From: Pseudorhodoferax soli
GTDB lineage: Bacteria > Pseudomonadota > Gammaproteobacteria > Burkholderiales > Burkholderiaceae_C
Reading direction: 5' to 3'
NCBI RefSeq assembly: GCF_003337555.1
Contig: NZ_QPJK01000006.1
Span: 496,001-560,000, forward strand
DNA length: 64,000 bases
Every line of letters starts with the position of its first letter. Position 1 is the stretch's first letter. The translations under genes were made by a program, and so were the position numbers. The notes under the pieces were generated by a model, which saw only the letters and a list, made by a program, of their open reading frames with translations, was not told the DNA's origin and made no database searches. Positions 42,439 through 51,665 of this stretch are shown one piece after another.

Positions 42439-44244
42439 ATGCAAGCACCCCGCACCACCCACCCATGCCCCACGCCCGCAGGCGTGACCGAGCGCCCTAG
42501 CGGTGCCCTGCGCATCGCTGCGGCGCGCGCCCACGGCGGGCTGCCACGCGAGGCCTACATTCCCGAGACCAGCCTGTTTGCCAACCTCGAAACCTCGGCC
42601 CGGCGCTACCCGGCCAAGACGGCGATTCAGTTCTTCGGCAACGCCGTGCGCTATGCCGACCTGCTGGCGCAGGCCGAGGCCATGGCCGGCTACCTGCAGC
42701 AGGCATGCGGTGTGGCACCTGGCGACCGGGTGGTCGTGTTCAGCCAGAACTGCCCGCAATTCATCGCGGCCTACTTCGCCATCCTGCGGGCCGACGCCGT
42801 GTTTGTGCCGGTCAACGCGATGCTGGTGCATGACGAGCTGGCGCACATCGTGCAGGACAGCGGCGCGGTGGCCGCATTCGTGGCCAGCGAGCTACTGGAG
42901 CGCATCGCCCCACTGGTGGGCAGCGGTGCGCTGCGGCACCTAGTGGTGCATGCCTATGGCGACGCGCTGGGCGACGAGCCGGACGGCGACCCCGGCCTGC
43001 CGCCGCCCGACTGGGTGCGCGCAAGCATGGGTGGCCGTGCGTTGCCACCAGCCGCCGTGGCCTGGCAGGCCGCGCTGGCGCGGGCGCATGTGCCCGGCCC
43101 GAACCGCGCCGGCCCCGACGACCTCAGCATGCTGCCCTACACCTCGGGCACCACCGGCAAGCCCAAGGCCTGCGTGCACACGCACCGCACGGTGATGACG
43201 TCCTGCGTCGGCTCCTCGCTGTGGCGGCGCACACACCCGTCGTCGGTGTACCTGGCCGTGGCGCCGCTGTTCCACCTGCTCGGCCTGCAGAACAACATCA
43301 ACTCGGCGATCTTCTGGGGCGGCACCATCGTGTTGATGCCGCGCTGGGACCGCGAGGCTGCCGCGCTGCTGATCGAGCGCCACCGCGTGAGCTTCTGGGC
43401 GGCGCTGCCGGCGATGCTGGTCGACTTCTTCGCGCAGCCCGGCATCGAGGAGCGCGACCTGTCCAGCCTGGCCGTGGTGACCGGCGGCGGGGCCGCCACG
43501 CCGCAGCATGTGAACGACATCCTCAAGAACCGCTACGGCCTGGACTACATCGAAGGCTACGGCCTGACCGAGAGCGCCAACTTCCTGTGCGCCAACCCGA
43601 TGCACCAGCCCAAGAAAGGCTGCCTGGGTGTGCCGACCTTCGGCGTCGACCTGCGCATCCTTGATCCCGAGACGCTGGCCCCGGTGCCGCAGGGCGAGGT
43701 CGGCGAGATCGTCGTGCACGCCGCGCAGATCATGCTGGGCTACTGGAACCATGCGCAGGCCAATGCCGAGAGCTTCTGCGTGCAGGACGGCAAGCGCTTC
43801 TTCCGCACCGGCGACCTGGCCAGCATGGACGAGGAAGGCTACGTCTTCATGCGCGACCGCCTCAAGCGCATGATCAATGCGTCGGGCTTCAAGGTCTGGC
43901 CGGCCGAGGTCGAGGCCGCGCTGCATGCACACCCGTCCATCCTGGAAGCCTGCGTGATCGCCGCGCCCGACGCGCGCCGCGGTGAAACCGTCAAGGCAAT
44001 GGTCACGCTGCGCGCCGGCAGCCCCGACGACAGCGCCAGCCTGCTGGCCTGGTGCCGCGAACACATGGCGGCGTACAAGGCGCCGCGCATCGTGCAGATC
44101 GTCGACGCGCTGCCCAAGTCCGCCACCGGCAAGATCGCCTGGCGCGAGTTGCAGGAGCAGGAGACACGCACCGCCCAGGCGGCCGAGGCTGCCGGAGTTG
44201 CCGCGCTGGCAGACGGCGCCACGCAAGCGGCGCCCGCCCACTGA
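42439..44244 (+). CDS. Acyl-CoA ligase 1 (AMP-forming)
   Basis: A 601-residue ANL-superfamily ligase that activates a carboxylic acid through an acyl-adenylate to its CoA thioester. Motifs are the P-loop LPYTSGTTGKPKAC (about 233), GYGLTESANF, the hinge RTGDLASMDEEGYVFMRDRL followed by KRMINASGFKVWPAEVE, and the catalytic Lys in SATGKIAWRELQ. An Ala-rich tail follows. GGAAGG lies before the chosen start; the track ORF extends 76 codons upstream without support. It is first of a plus-strand run of ligase, ligase and acyl-CoA dehydrogenase. The broad substrate class cannot be narrowed from sequence. Confidence 0.9.
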   Translation: MQAPRTTHPCPTPAGVTERPSGALRIAAARAHGGLPREAYIPETSLFANLETSARRYPAKTAIQFFGNAVRYADLLAQAEAMAGYLQQACGVAPGDRVVVFSQNCPQFIAAYFAILRADAVFVPVNAMLVHDELAHIVQDSGAVAAFVASELLERIAPLVGSGALRHLVVHAYGDALGDEPDGDPGLPPPDWVRASMGGRALPPAAVAWQAALARAHVPGPNRAGPDDLSMLPYTSGTTGKPKACVHTHRTVMTSCVGSSLWRRTHPSSVYLAVAPLFHLLGLQNNINSAIFWGGTIVLMPRWDREAAALLIERHRVSFWAALPAMLVDFFAQPGIEERDLSSLAVVTGGGAATPQHVNDILKNRYGLDYIEGYGLTESANFLCANPMHQPKKGCLGVPTFGVDLRILDPETLAPVPQGEVGEIVVHAAQIMLGYWNHAQANAESFCVQDGKRFFRTGDLASMDEEGYVFMRDRLKRMINASGFKVWPAEVEAALHAHPSILEACVIAAPDARRGETVKAMVTLRAGSPDDSASLLAWCREHMAAYKAPRIVQIVDALPKSATGKIAWRELQEQETRTAQAAEAAGVAALADGATQAAPAH

Positions 44245-44264
44245 CCGAGCCCGAGGAACAAGCC

Positions 44265-45818
44265 ATGTCCATGACCCTCGCGCTGCAGCGCGCGATCCAG
44301 GCCACGCCCGAGCGCACCGCCACCGTGTTCCACCAGCGGCGCCAAAGCTTTCGCACGTTTGGCGACCGCGTGGCGCGCACCGCCGGCGTCTTGCAAACCC
44401 TGGGCATGCAGCCCGGCGACCGGGTCGGCCTCCTGGGTGTCAACTCCGACCGTTGGCTGGAGGCGCTGATGGGCGTGTGGTGGGCCGGCGGCGTGCTCAA
44501 CCCGGTCAACACGCGCTGGAGCGTGGCCGAGATCGTGTATTCGCTGGACGACTGCGACACCGGCATCCTCTTGGTCGACGACCACTTCCTGCACCGCGTC
44601 GAGGGCATTTGCGCCAGCGCCAAGCGCCCGCCGCGCATTGTCCATGTCGGCGATGGCCCAACGTCCGAGGGCATGCTGTCGCTGCAGGCGCTGGTCGCTG
44701 GCGGCGCGCCGGTCGACGATGCATCCCGCGCCGCCAGCGACCTGGCCTGCATCCTGTACACCGGTGGCACCACGGGCTTTCCCAAGGGTGTGGTGCACAG
44801 CCACGGCACGCTGTGGTCCATCGGCATCCAGCGGCTGGCGCAGACACCGATGCCCGGCGACAGCATCGCGCTGCACGTGGCGCCGCTGTTCCACATGGGC
44901 GGCATCGGCCGCGCGCTGGTGCAGTTCATCGCCGGCCAGACGCATGTGCTGGCCACCGGCTTCGACGCGCGCGAAGTGCTGCAGACCATCGAGCGCGAAC
45001 GCGTGACCGACCTGCTGCTGGTACCCACCATGCTGCAGGCGCTCATCACGCATCCCGAGTTCGACTGCTTCGACCTGAGCAGCTTGAAGCGCATGGTCTA
45101 TGGCGCATCGCCCATCGGCGAGTCGGTGCTCGAACGCGCGCTGGCGCTGCTGCCGGACGTGGAGTTCACGCACTCCTACGGCATGACCGAGCTGGGCAAC
45201 GCCACGTCCAACCCGCCGCAGAACCACGGTGTGCAGGGGCGCGCCAGCGGACTCTCGCGCTCGGCCGGCCGTGCCACCTTTGGCGTGGCCGTCAAAGTGG
45301 TCGACGAGACGGGCCAGGAACTGCCGCGCGGCGAAGTCGGCGAGCTGATCGCCTGTGGCCCCAACCTCATGCTCGGCTACTGGAACAAGCCCGCCGAAAC
45401 GGCGCGCGCCCTGCGCAATGGCTGGCTCTACACCGGCGACGGCGCCCGCATGGACGCCGGCGGCAACGTCTTCATCGTCGACCGCCTGAAGGACATGATC
45501 GTGAGCGGCGGCGAGAACGTCTACTCGGCCGAGGTCGAGAACGTGATCGCGCGCCATCCTGCCGTGCAGGCCTGCGCCGTCATCGCGGTGCCGGACGCCC
45601 GGTGGGGCGAAGCGGTGCATGCGGTGGTGGTGCCCAAGCCCGGCGGCCAGCTCGACGACGCGGCCCTGCTGGCGCATTGCCGCAGCCTCATCGCCGGCTA
45701 CAAATGCCCCAAGAGCTTCGAGTTCCGTGCAGAGCTGCCGCTGTCAGCGGCGGGCAAGGTGGTCAAGCGCGCCTTGCGTGAACCCCATTGGGCGGGTCAG
45801 TCCCGCAAAGTGAGCTGA
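44265..45818 (+). CDS. Acyl-CoA ligase 2 (AMP-forming)
   Basis: A 517-residue ANL ligase of the medium/long-chain acyl-CoA type. It has the P-loop ILYTGGTTGFPKG (about 164), HSYGMTELGNATSNPP, YTGDGARMDAGGNVFIVDRL with KDMIVSGGENVYSAEVE, and Lys in SAAGKVVKRAL. The spacing of 20 bases from ligase 1, with GAGGAA before the ATG, implies co-transcription. The two ligases differ in their acyl-pocket regions and probably activate different chain forms or successive intermediates. Confidence 0.9.
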   Translation: MSMTLALQRAIQATPERTATVFHQRRQSFRTFGDRVARTAGVLQTLGMQPGDRVGLLGVNSDRWLEALMGVWWAGGVLNPVNTRWSVAEIVYSLDDCDTGILLVDDHFLHRVEGICASAKRPPRIVHVGDGPTSEGMLSLQALVAGGAPVDDASRAASDLACILYTGGTTGFPKGVVHSHGTLWSIGIQRLAQTPMPGDSIALHVAPLFHMGGIGRALVQFIAGQTHVLATGFDAREVLQTIERERVTDLLLVPTMLQALITHPEFDCFDLSSLKRMVYGASPIGESVLERALALLPDVEFTHSYGMTELGNATSNPPQNHGVQGRASGLSRSAGRATFGVAVKVVDETGQELPRGEVGELIACGPNLMLGYWNKPAETARALRNGWLYTGDGARMDAGGNVFIVDRLKDMIVSGGENVYSAEVENVIARHPAVQACAVIAVPDARWGEAVHAVVVPKPGGQLDDAALLAHCRSLIAGYKCPKSFEFRAELPLSAAGKVVKRALREPHWAGQSRKVS

Positions 45819-45824
45819 GTTTTT

Positions 45825-47633
45825 ATGCCCTACATTGCCCCTTTGAAAGACATGTTGTTCGACATCGAGCATCTGGCCGGCATCGACCAGGTGGCCCGGC
45901 TGCCGAGCTTCGAGGACGCCGGCCTCGACACCACCCGTGCCGTGCTGGAGGAATGCGCGCGCTTCAACCAGGACGTGGTGGCACCGCTCAACGTGGCCGG
46001 GGACCGGCAACCATCGTGGTTCCAGGACGGCGCGGTGACGACGACGCCAGGCTTCAAGCAGGCATTCGCGCAGTTCGCCGCCGGTGGCTGGCAGGGCCTG
46101 CAGCACCCGCCCGCATACGGTGGGCAAGGCTTGCCCAAGACCGTGGGCGCCGCCTGCGCGGAGATGCTGCACGCCGCCAACATGAGCCTGGCCCTGTGCC
46201 CCATGCTGAGCGAGGCCGCCATCGAGGCCCTGCTGATGGCCGGCTCCGATGCACTGAAAGCCACCTACCTGGAAAAGCTGGTCACCGGCCAATGGACCGG
46301 CACCATGAACCTGACCGAACCGCAGGCCGGCAGCGACCTGGCGCTCATCCGCACCCGCGCCGAGCCGCAGCCCGACGGCAGCTACAAGGTCTTCGGCACG
46401 AAGATCTTCATCACCTACGGCGAGCACGACATGGCGCCGAACATCGTGCACCTGGTGCTGGCCCGCGTGGCCGGCGCGCCGCCGGGCGTGAAGGGCATCA
46501 GCCTGTTCCTTGTGCCCAAGTTCCTGGTGAACGCGGACAGCAGCCTCGGCGCGCGCAACGACGTGCAGTGCGTGAGCATCGAGCACAAGCTGGGCATAAA
46601 GGCATCCCCCACCGCCGTGCTGCAGTACGGCGACGGCATGGCGGGCAGCGCCGGCCCCGGCGCCGTGGGCTACCTGGTGGGCCATGAGAACCGCGGCCTG
46701 GAGACCATGTTCATCATGATGAACTCGGCCCGCTACGCGGTGGGCGTGCAGGGCATCGCCATTGCCGAGCGGGCCTACCAGCACGCCGTGGCCTATGCCC
46801 GGGACCGCGTGCAGGGCCGCCCGGTGGATGGCTCGGCCGACGCCAGCGCGCCCATCATCCACCACCCGGACGTCAAGCGCATGCTGATGACGATGCGCGC
46901 GCACACCGAAGGCTGCCGCGCCATGGCCAGCGTGGCAGCCACCGCCCACGACGCGGCCCACCGCCACCCCGATGCCGACACGCGCCAGCAGAACCTGGCC
47001 TTGTACGAATTCCTGGTGCCGCTGGTCAAGGGCTACAGCACCGAGATGAGCGTGGAGGTGGCCTCGCTCGGTGTGCAGGTGCACGGCGGCATGGGCTACA
47101 TCGAGGAGACCGGTGCTGCGCAGTACCTGCGCGATGCGCGCATCCTGACCATCTACGAAGGCACGACCGCCATCCAGGCCAACGACCTGGTGAGCCGCAA
47201 GACCGTGCGCGACGGCGGCCAAGTGGCCAGGGCCATCGCCGCGCAGGTGATGGCGACCGAAGCCGAACTGGCCGGGCAGGGCGGTGACGATGCCCAGGCC
47301 GTGCTCCAGTCGCTGAAGGCCGCGCGTGAGGCTTACGCCAAGGTCGTCGACTTCGTGGTGGGCCAGGCCAGCACCTTACCCGGTGCAGTTTTCGCGGGCA
47401 GCGTGCCCTACCTGCTGGCCACGGGCAAGCTGGTGGCCGGCTGGCAGTTGGCGCGCTCATTGCTGGTGGCGCAGCGGCTGCTTGCCACCTGCCAGGATGG
47501 GCCCTTCATGCAGGCCAAGACCGTCACCGCGCGCTTCTACGCCGAGCACATCCTGAACGCTGTGCCGGCCGTGGCGCAGAGCATCGTCGCGGGTGCGGCC
47601 AGCGTGACGGCGTTGCCTGCCGAGGCGTTCTGA
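45825..47633 (+). CDS. Large acyl-CoA dehydrogenase with extra C-terminal domain
   Basis: A 602-residue flavoprotein of the long ACAD class (DmdC/FadE5-like). Substrate/FAD segments are MNLTEPQAGSDLALIRTRAE and KIFITYGEHDMAPNIVHLV. GVQVHGGMGYIEETGAAQYL is followed by RDARILTIYEGTTAIQANDL, where YEGT carries the catalytic Glu. A further alpha-helical C-terminal domain follows at about 470-602. The start begins MPYIAPLKDMLFDIEHLAG, standard for this class, six bases after the ligase stop. It should catalyse alpha,beta-dehydrogenation of the CoA esters made by the adjacent ligases. Confidence 0.92.
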   Translation: MPYIAPLKDMLFDIEHLAGIDQVARLPSFEDAGLDTTRAVLEECARFNQDVVAPLNVAGDRQPSWFQDGAVTTTPGFKQAFAQFAAGGWQGLQHPPAYGGQGLPKTVGAACAEMLHAANMSLALCPMLSEAAIEALLMAGSDALKATYLEKLVTGQWTGTMNLTEPQAGSDLALIRTRAEPQPDGSYKVFGTKIFITYGEHDMAPNIVHLVLARVAGAPPGVKGISLFLVPKFLVNADSSLGARNDVQCVSIEHKLGIKASPTAVLQYGDGMAGSAGPGAVGYLVGHENRGLETMFIMMNSARYAVGVQGIAIAERAYQHAVAYARDRVQGRPVDGSADASAPIIHHPDVKRMLMTMRAHTEGCRAMASVAATAHDAAHRHPDADTRQQNLALYEFLVPLVKGYSTEMSVEVASLGVQVHGGMGYIEETGAAQYLRDARILTIYEGTTAIQANDLVSRKTVRDGGQVARAIAAQVMATEAELAGQGGDDAQAVLQSLKAAREAYAKVVDFVVGQASTLPGAVFAGSVPYLLATGKLVAGWQLARSLLVAQRLLATCQDGPFMQAKTVTARFYAEHILNAVPAVAQSIVAGAASVTALPAEAF

Positions 47634-47751
47634 GGCCATGGAGGTTGTGGCGCGCTGGACGGCTGGCGCGCCGATCTGCAGGCTGAGCGCCTCGCTTGCA
47701 GGGCCGTGCACGTTGCAGCGGGTGGGCCCTGCGCAACACGGCAGCCGACAT

Positions 47752-48540
47752 TCAGCCCTGAAACACCGGCGCTCGCTTGTCGATGAATGCCGCCACCGCC
47801 TCGCGGTGGTCCGCCGTCTGGTGCGCCATCACCTGGAACGCGGCCGACATTTCCAGCAACGTGTCCAGCCGCGAATGCAGCGCCTCGCGCAGCAGCCGCT
47901 TGGCCAGCCGCACGGCATGCGGCGGGTTGGCGGCGATCTGGTCGGCCAGGGCGCGCGCTGTCGGCATCAACTCGTCGCGTGGCACCACGCGCGACACCAG
48001 GTTCCACTCTGCCGCCTGCCGCGCGTCGATCGTCGCGCCGGTCAAGGTCAGCTCGGTCGCGCGTGAAAGGCCGATGATGCGCGGCAGCAGCCACGCACCG
48101 CCATCGCCCGGAATGATCCCGAGCTTGACGAAGCTCTCGGCAAACCTGGCCTCTTCGGCTGCCACGCGGATGTCGCACATGCAGGCCAGGTCCAGCCCCG
48201 CGCCGATGGCATGGCCGTTCACGGCCGCGATCACCGGCACTTCGAGGTTGAACAGCGCCTGCGGCAGTTTCTGGATGCCCAGCCGGTACTCGCGGCGCAG
48301 GTCCATGGGCGGCATCTCGGCGTAGCGCCCCATGTCGCGCACGTTGCCGCCCGAGGAGAAGCCCGGGCCCGCGCCCGTCAGGATCACCGCGCGCACCGTG
48401 TGGTCGGCATGGATGCGGTCGATGGCCGCCAGGAATTCAGGCACCGCCGTGTTGCCGGTGAGCGGATTGCGCCGCTCGGGGTCGTTCATCGTCAGGGTGA
48501 CGATGTGGCCGTCCTGCGCGTAGTCCAAGAAGTTGCTCAT
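47752..48540 (-). CDS. Enoyl-CoA hydratase/isomerase family protein
   Basis: A 262-residue crotonase. The oxyanion-hole segments are LTGAGPGFSSGGNVRDMG and VIAAVNGHAIGAGLDLACMC. In the usual PE-x-x-LG motif the first catalytic Glu (Glu144 of rat hydratase) is Phe here (ESFVKLGIIPGDGG), whereas the second Glu (SRATELTLTG) is kept. Isomerase or hydrolase chemistry is therefore as likely as hydration. Its ATG overlaps the stop of the upstream dehydrogenase. It is the last gene of the nine-gene minus-strand operon and converges on the large dehydrogenase gene. Confidence 0.88.
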   Translation of the reverse strand: MSNFLDYAQDGHIVTLTMNDPERRNPLTGNTAVPEFLAAIDRIHADHTVRAVILTGAGPGFSSGGNVRDMGRYAEMPPMDLRREYRLGIQKLPQALFNLEVPVIAAVNGHAIGAGLDLACMCDIRVAAEEARFAESFVKLGIIPGDGGAWLLPRIIGLSRATELTLTGATIDARQAAEWNLVSRVVPRDELMPTARALADQIAANPPHAVRLAKRLLREALHSRLDTLLEMSAAFQVMAHQTADHREAVAAFIDKRAPVFQG

Positions 48541-49523
48541 GCCACGATCTCCTGCATCACGAATTGCAGCACCGACGAGGCGGTGCCGCCGAGCAGCGTC
48601 TCGCCGACGATGCGGTTCCAGTACGTCTCCGAGCCATCGGCCATGCGCCATGCGTGCAGACGGCGGCTGTAGAGCTGCAGGTCGAACTCCTCGGTGACGC
48701 CAATGGCGCCGTGCAAGGCGTGCGCTGTGGCTGCCACCAGCGGCACCGATGCACTGGTGCGCGCCTTCGCCGTGGCGGCGGCCAGCAGGGCGGGCACATG
48801 CTCGCCGGGCTGGAAGGCCAGTTCGGCCGCCACGCCCGCGCAGGCCACATGTTCGGCCATCACGCTCAGCTGGTGCTGCACCGCCTGGAACCTGCCGATG
48901 GCCTTGCCGAACTGCGCGCGGTCGTTGCAGTAGGCGAGCGTCATCGAGAACATGCGTTCCATGGCCCCTGCCATGGCGGCGGCGTGCAGCGCGGCGCTGA
49001 ACACCGCCACCTGCGCGCCGTGGTCGCCGACCGGCGTGCCGATGGCGTCTGCCGGCCAGCGCAGCGATGCGGCCAGGCTGCCGCAGATGCCATCGTGCGT
49101 GCGCTCTGCCCGCGCGCAGTCGAGCAACACGAGTTGCCCATCGACATTGGCCAGTGCGTGGTCGGCGATGGCGCCGGAGGGCACGTTGCCCGCGCTGACG
49201 GATCCGTCCGCTGCGCGCCGCGCATGGCCCACCAGCGTGAGCATGCCGTGCGGTGCCGCCACGTCGCCCAGCAGCGCCCGCGCGGCGATGCTCTGCGCTG
49301 CCGGCACCGGCACCGCATGCCGGCCGAAGGCCACGAAGATCGGGAACACCGCCTCCAGGTCGAGCCCGGCGCCGCCGGCCTGCTCGCTGCCCATCAGTTC
49401 GAGAAACCCGCTCTCGGCCAGCGCATTCCACAGCGCCGTGGGCGGGCCGCCGTTCTCGATGGCGCGGATCGCGGCGGGCGTGCACTGGTCCACGAGGATC
49501 GCCTCGATGGCTTCTGTAAACAT
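48537..49523 (-). CDS. Acyl-CoA dehydrogenase, short subunit type
   Basis: A 328-residue ACAD-like protein with a shortened middle domain (about residues 110-170 lack the normal beta-barrel motifs). The C-terminal four-helix region is intact (YCNDRAQFGKAIGRFQAVQH, HALHGAIGVTEEFDLQLYSR). Such short ACADs pair with a full-length partner as alpha2beta2 enzymes. The partner here is probably the next upstream gene, 24 bases away. It overlaps the crotonase start. AGGAG lies before its ATG. Confidence 0.88.
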   Translation of the reverse strand: MFTEAIEAILVDQCTPAAIRAIENGGPPTALWNALAESGFLELMGSEQAGGAGLDLEAVFPIFVAFGRHAVPVPAAQSIAARALLGDVAAPHGMLTLVGHARRAADGSVSAGNVPSGAIADHALANVDGQLVLLDCARAERTHDGICGSLAASLRWPADAIGTPVGDHGAQVAVFSAALHAAAMAGAMERMFSMTLAYCNDRAQFGKAIGRFQAVQHQLSVMAEHVACAGVAAELAFQPGEHVPALLAAATAKARTSASVPLVAATAHALHGAIGVTEEFDLQLYSRRLHAWRMADGSETYWNRIVGETLLGGTASSVLQFVMQEIVA

Positions 49524-49547
49524 GAAGTGTTCTCCTGGAAGGGAAGC

Positions 49548-50711
49548 TCAGCGCAGACCCAGGCCGCGCGCGATCATGCCGCGCAGGATCTCGCGCGTGC
49601 CGCCACGCAGCGAGAAGGTCGGCGAGATCTGGCTCAGGTAGGCGATGGTGCGCATCAGCTCGGCATCGTCGGCCGCGCCGCGTGCCGGGTCGGCCGCCAC
49701 GGCGGCTTCGATGGCGGCGGGAATGGCCTGCTCGAACGTGGTGCCGATGTCCTTGACCAGCGCCGCTTCGACCACCGGGCTTTCGCCGCGCGCCAGCTTG
49801 GTGGTCACAGCCACCGACAGGCTGCGCAGCGTGGCCAGCTGCGTCGTGAACTCGCCCAGCAGCGTGGCGTCCGCTTGTGAGCAACCCGACTTGCGCAGGC
49901 TCTGCATCCAGGTGTCGAGCAGCACCACGCTGGAGTACAGGCGCTCGGGGCCGCTGCGTTCGAACGCCAGCTCGGCGTTCACCTGCATCCAGCCGCTGCC
50001 TTCGTCGCCGATCAGTGCATCGTCGCTGAGCAGCACATCGTCGAACGTCACTTCGGAAAAATGCGCGTCGCCCGTCAGGTCGACGATAGGGCGCACCTGC
50101 ACGCCGGGCAGCGAAAGGTCGACGATCAGCTGGGACAGGCCAGCTTGCCGGTCCTCTGGCGCGCCCGAGGTGCGCACCAGCGCGATCATGTAGTGGGAGC
50201 GCTGGGCGTTGGTCGTCCAGATCTTGCGGCCCGTCAGGCGCCAGCCGCCATCCACCCGCACGGCGCGCGTGCGCACGCTGGCCAGGTCCGAGCCCGCGTT
50301 GGGCTCGCTCATGCCGATGCAGAAGAAGGCCTCGCCGCGGCAGATGCGCGGCAGGTAGAAGTCCTTTTGCGCCTCGGTGCCGAACTTGTGCAGCAGCGGG
50401 CCGCTTTGCCGGTCGGCAATCCAGTGCGCCGCCACGGGCGCGCCCGCAGCCAGCATCTCCTCGACCAGCACGAAGCGGCGAAAGGCGTCCAGCCCGGCGC
50501 CGCCGTAGCGGGCGGGCAGGGTGATGCCGACCCAGCCGCGCTCGGCCAGGCGCCGGCTGAAGGTGGCGTCGAAGCCCATCCAGCTGCGCGCACGCACGGA
50601 TGGCGGTGCCGCTTCCAGATGCTCTGCCAGGAAGGCGCGCACCTCGTGGCGAAAGGCCTCGGCCGCGTCGGGCAGCCGGGCGAGACGGACGGCTTCGATC
50701 AGCTGGCTCAT
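49548..50711 (-). CDS. Acyl-CoA dehydrogenase, full-length subunit type
   Basis: A 387-residue ACAD. FAD/substrate motifs are FFCIGMSEPNAGSDLASVRT and GRKIWTTNAQRSHYMIALV, and the C-terminal segment is FSLRGGTREILRGMIARGLG. It has GGT instead of the EGT that carries the catalytic Glu in short-chain enzymes, as in many bile-acid/steroid-type ACADs. It starts one base after the SDR stop and probably forms a heteromer with the 328-residue subunit. Confidence 0.9.
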   Translation of the reverse strand: MSQLIEAVRLARLPDAAEAFRHEVRAFLAEHLEAAPPSVRARSWMGFDATFSRRLAERGWVGITLPARYGGAGLDAFRRFVLVEEMLAAGAPVAAHWIADRQSGPLLHKFGTEAQKDFYLPRICRGEAFFCIGMSEPNAGSDLASVRTRAVRVDGGWRLTGRKIWTTNAQRSHYMIALVRTSGAPEDRQAGLSQLIVDLSLPGVQVRPIVDLTGDAHFSEVTFDDVLLSDDALIGDEGSGWMQVNAELAFERSGPERLYSSVVLLDTWMQSLRKSGCSQADATLLGEFTTQLATLRSLSVAVTTKLARGESPVVEAALVKDIGTTFEQAIPAAIEAAVAADPARGAADDAELMRTIAYLSQISPTFSLRGGTREILRGMIARGLGLR

Positions 50712-50712
50712 G

Positions 50713-51651
50713 TCAGGTCTCCACGGCCGGAATGTCGCCGGTGGTCAGCGCGTTGGGCGCGGCCTTGGCCACCAGCGCGGGGATCAGGCCGCCAAGTTCT
50801 TCCACCGTCCAGCGCCCTTGCTTCTCGATGCGCGGGCCGGCGTGCCAGCCCTCGGCCACCGTGATGCGTCCGCCGCGCGCGCCGAACACGCGGCCGGTGA
50901 TGCCGCGCGATGCGCTGCTGCCCAGCCAGGCCACCAGCGGCGCGACGTTCGACGCATCGAGCGGGTCGAAGCCCGGCGCCTCGTTGCGCACCGCCTGCCA
51001 CTTGGCGCTGGCGAAGATGTCTTCCGTCAGGCGGCTCATGGCCGTGGGGTAGATGGCGTTCACCGTCACGCCATAGCGGTCCAGCTCGCGTGAGGCGATG
51101 ACCGACAGGGCGGCGATGCCGGCCTTGGCTGCGCCGTAGTTCGACTGGCCGGCGTTGCAATACAGGCCCGAGGACGAGCTGGTGTTGATGATGCTCGCAT
51201 CGCGCTGGCGGCCCGCCTTCGACTCGTTGCGCCAGTAGGCCGCCGCGTGGCGCGAGGGCGCGAAGGTGCCGCGCAGGTGCACGCGGATCACCGCGTCCCA
51301 GTCGTCCTCGTCCATGTTGACCAGCGTGCGGTCGCGCAGGATGCCGGCGTTGTTGACCAGCACGTCCAGGCCGCCGAAGTGTTCGATGGCCGTGTCGACC
51401 ATGCGCTTGGCGCCGGCCCAGTCGGCCACGTCGTCGCCGTTGGCCACGGCCTGGCCGCCCAAGGCCTCGATCTCGGCCACGACTTCCAAGGCCGGTCCGG
51501 TGGCCGCGCCGGGGCCGCCGTCGCCGCGCCCGCCCAGGTCGTTGACCACGACCTTGGCGCCGTGGCGTGCGAACTCGAGTGCGTACTCGCGGCCGATGCC
51601 GCGGCCCGCGCCGGTGATGACGACCACGCGGTCCTTGCAGAGTTGGTGCAT
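50713..51651 (-). CDS. SDR-family 3-hydroxyacyl-CoA dehydrogenase-like enzyme
   Basis: A 312-residue short-chain dehydrogenase. The cofactor loop is TGAGRGIG (13-20), with VVVNDLGGRGDG giving NAD preference. The catalytic Ser lies in INTSSSSGLYC and Tyr-x-x-x-Lys in SNYGAAKAG. Length and the DLGG motif resemble the dehydrogenase unit of peroxisomal-type multifunctional enzymes, so oxidation of a 3-hydroxyacyl-CoA is likely. GAGGA lies eight bases before the ATG, and 14 bases separate it from the Bug gene. Confidence 0.9.
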   Translation of the reverse strand: MHQLCKDRVVVITGAGRGIGREYALEFARHGAKVVVNDLGGRGDGGPGAATGPALEVVAEIEALGGQAVANGDDVADWAGAKRMVDTAIEHFGGLDVLVNNAGILRDRTLVNMDEDDWDAVIRVHLRGTFAPSRHAAAYWRNESKAGRQRDASIINTSSSSGLYCNAGQSNYGAAKAGIAALSVIASRELDRYGVTVNAIYPTAMSRLTEDIFASAKWQAVRNEAPGFDPLDASNVAPLVAWLGSSASRGITGRVFGARGGRITVAEGWHAGPRIEKQGRWTVEELGGLIPALVAKAAPNALTTGDIPAVET

Positions 51652-51665
51652 GTCCTTGTCCTCGT

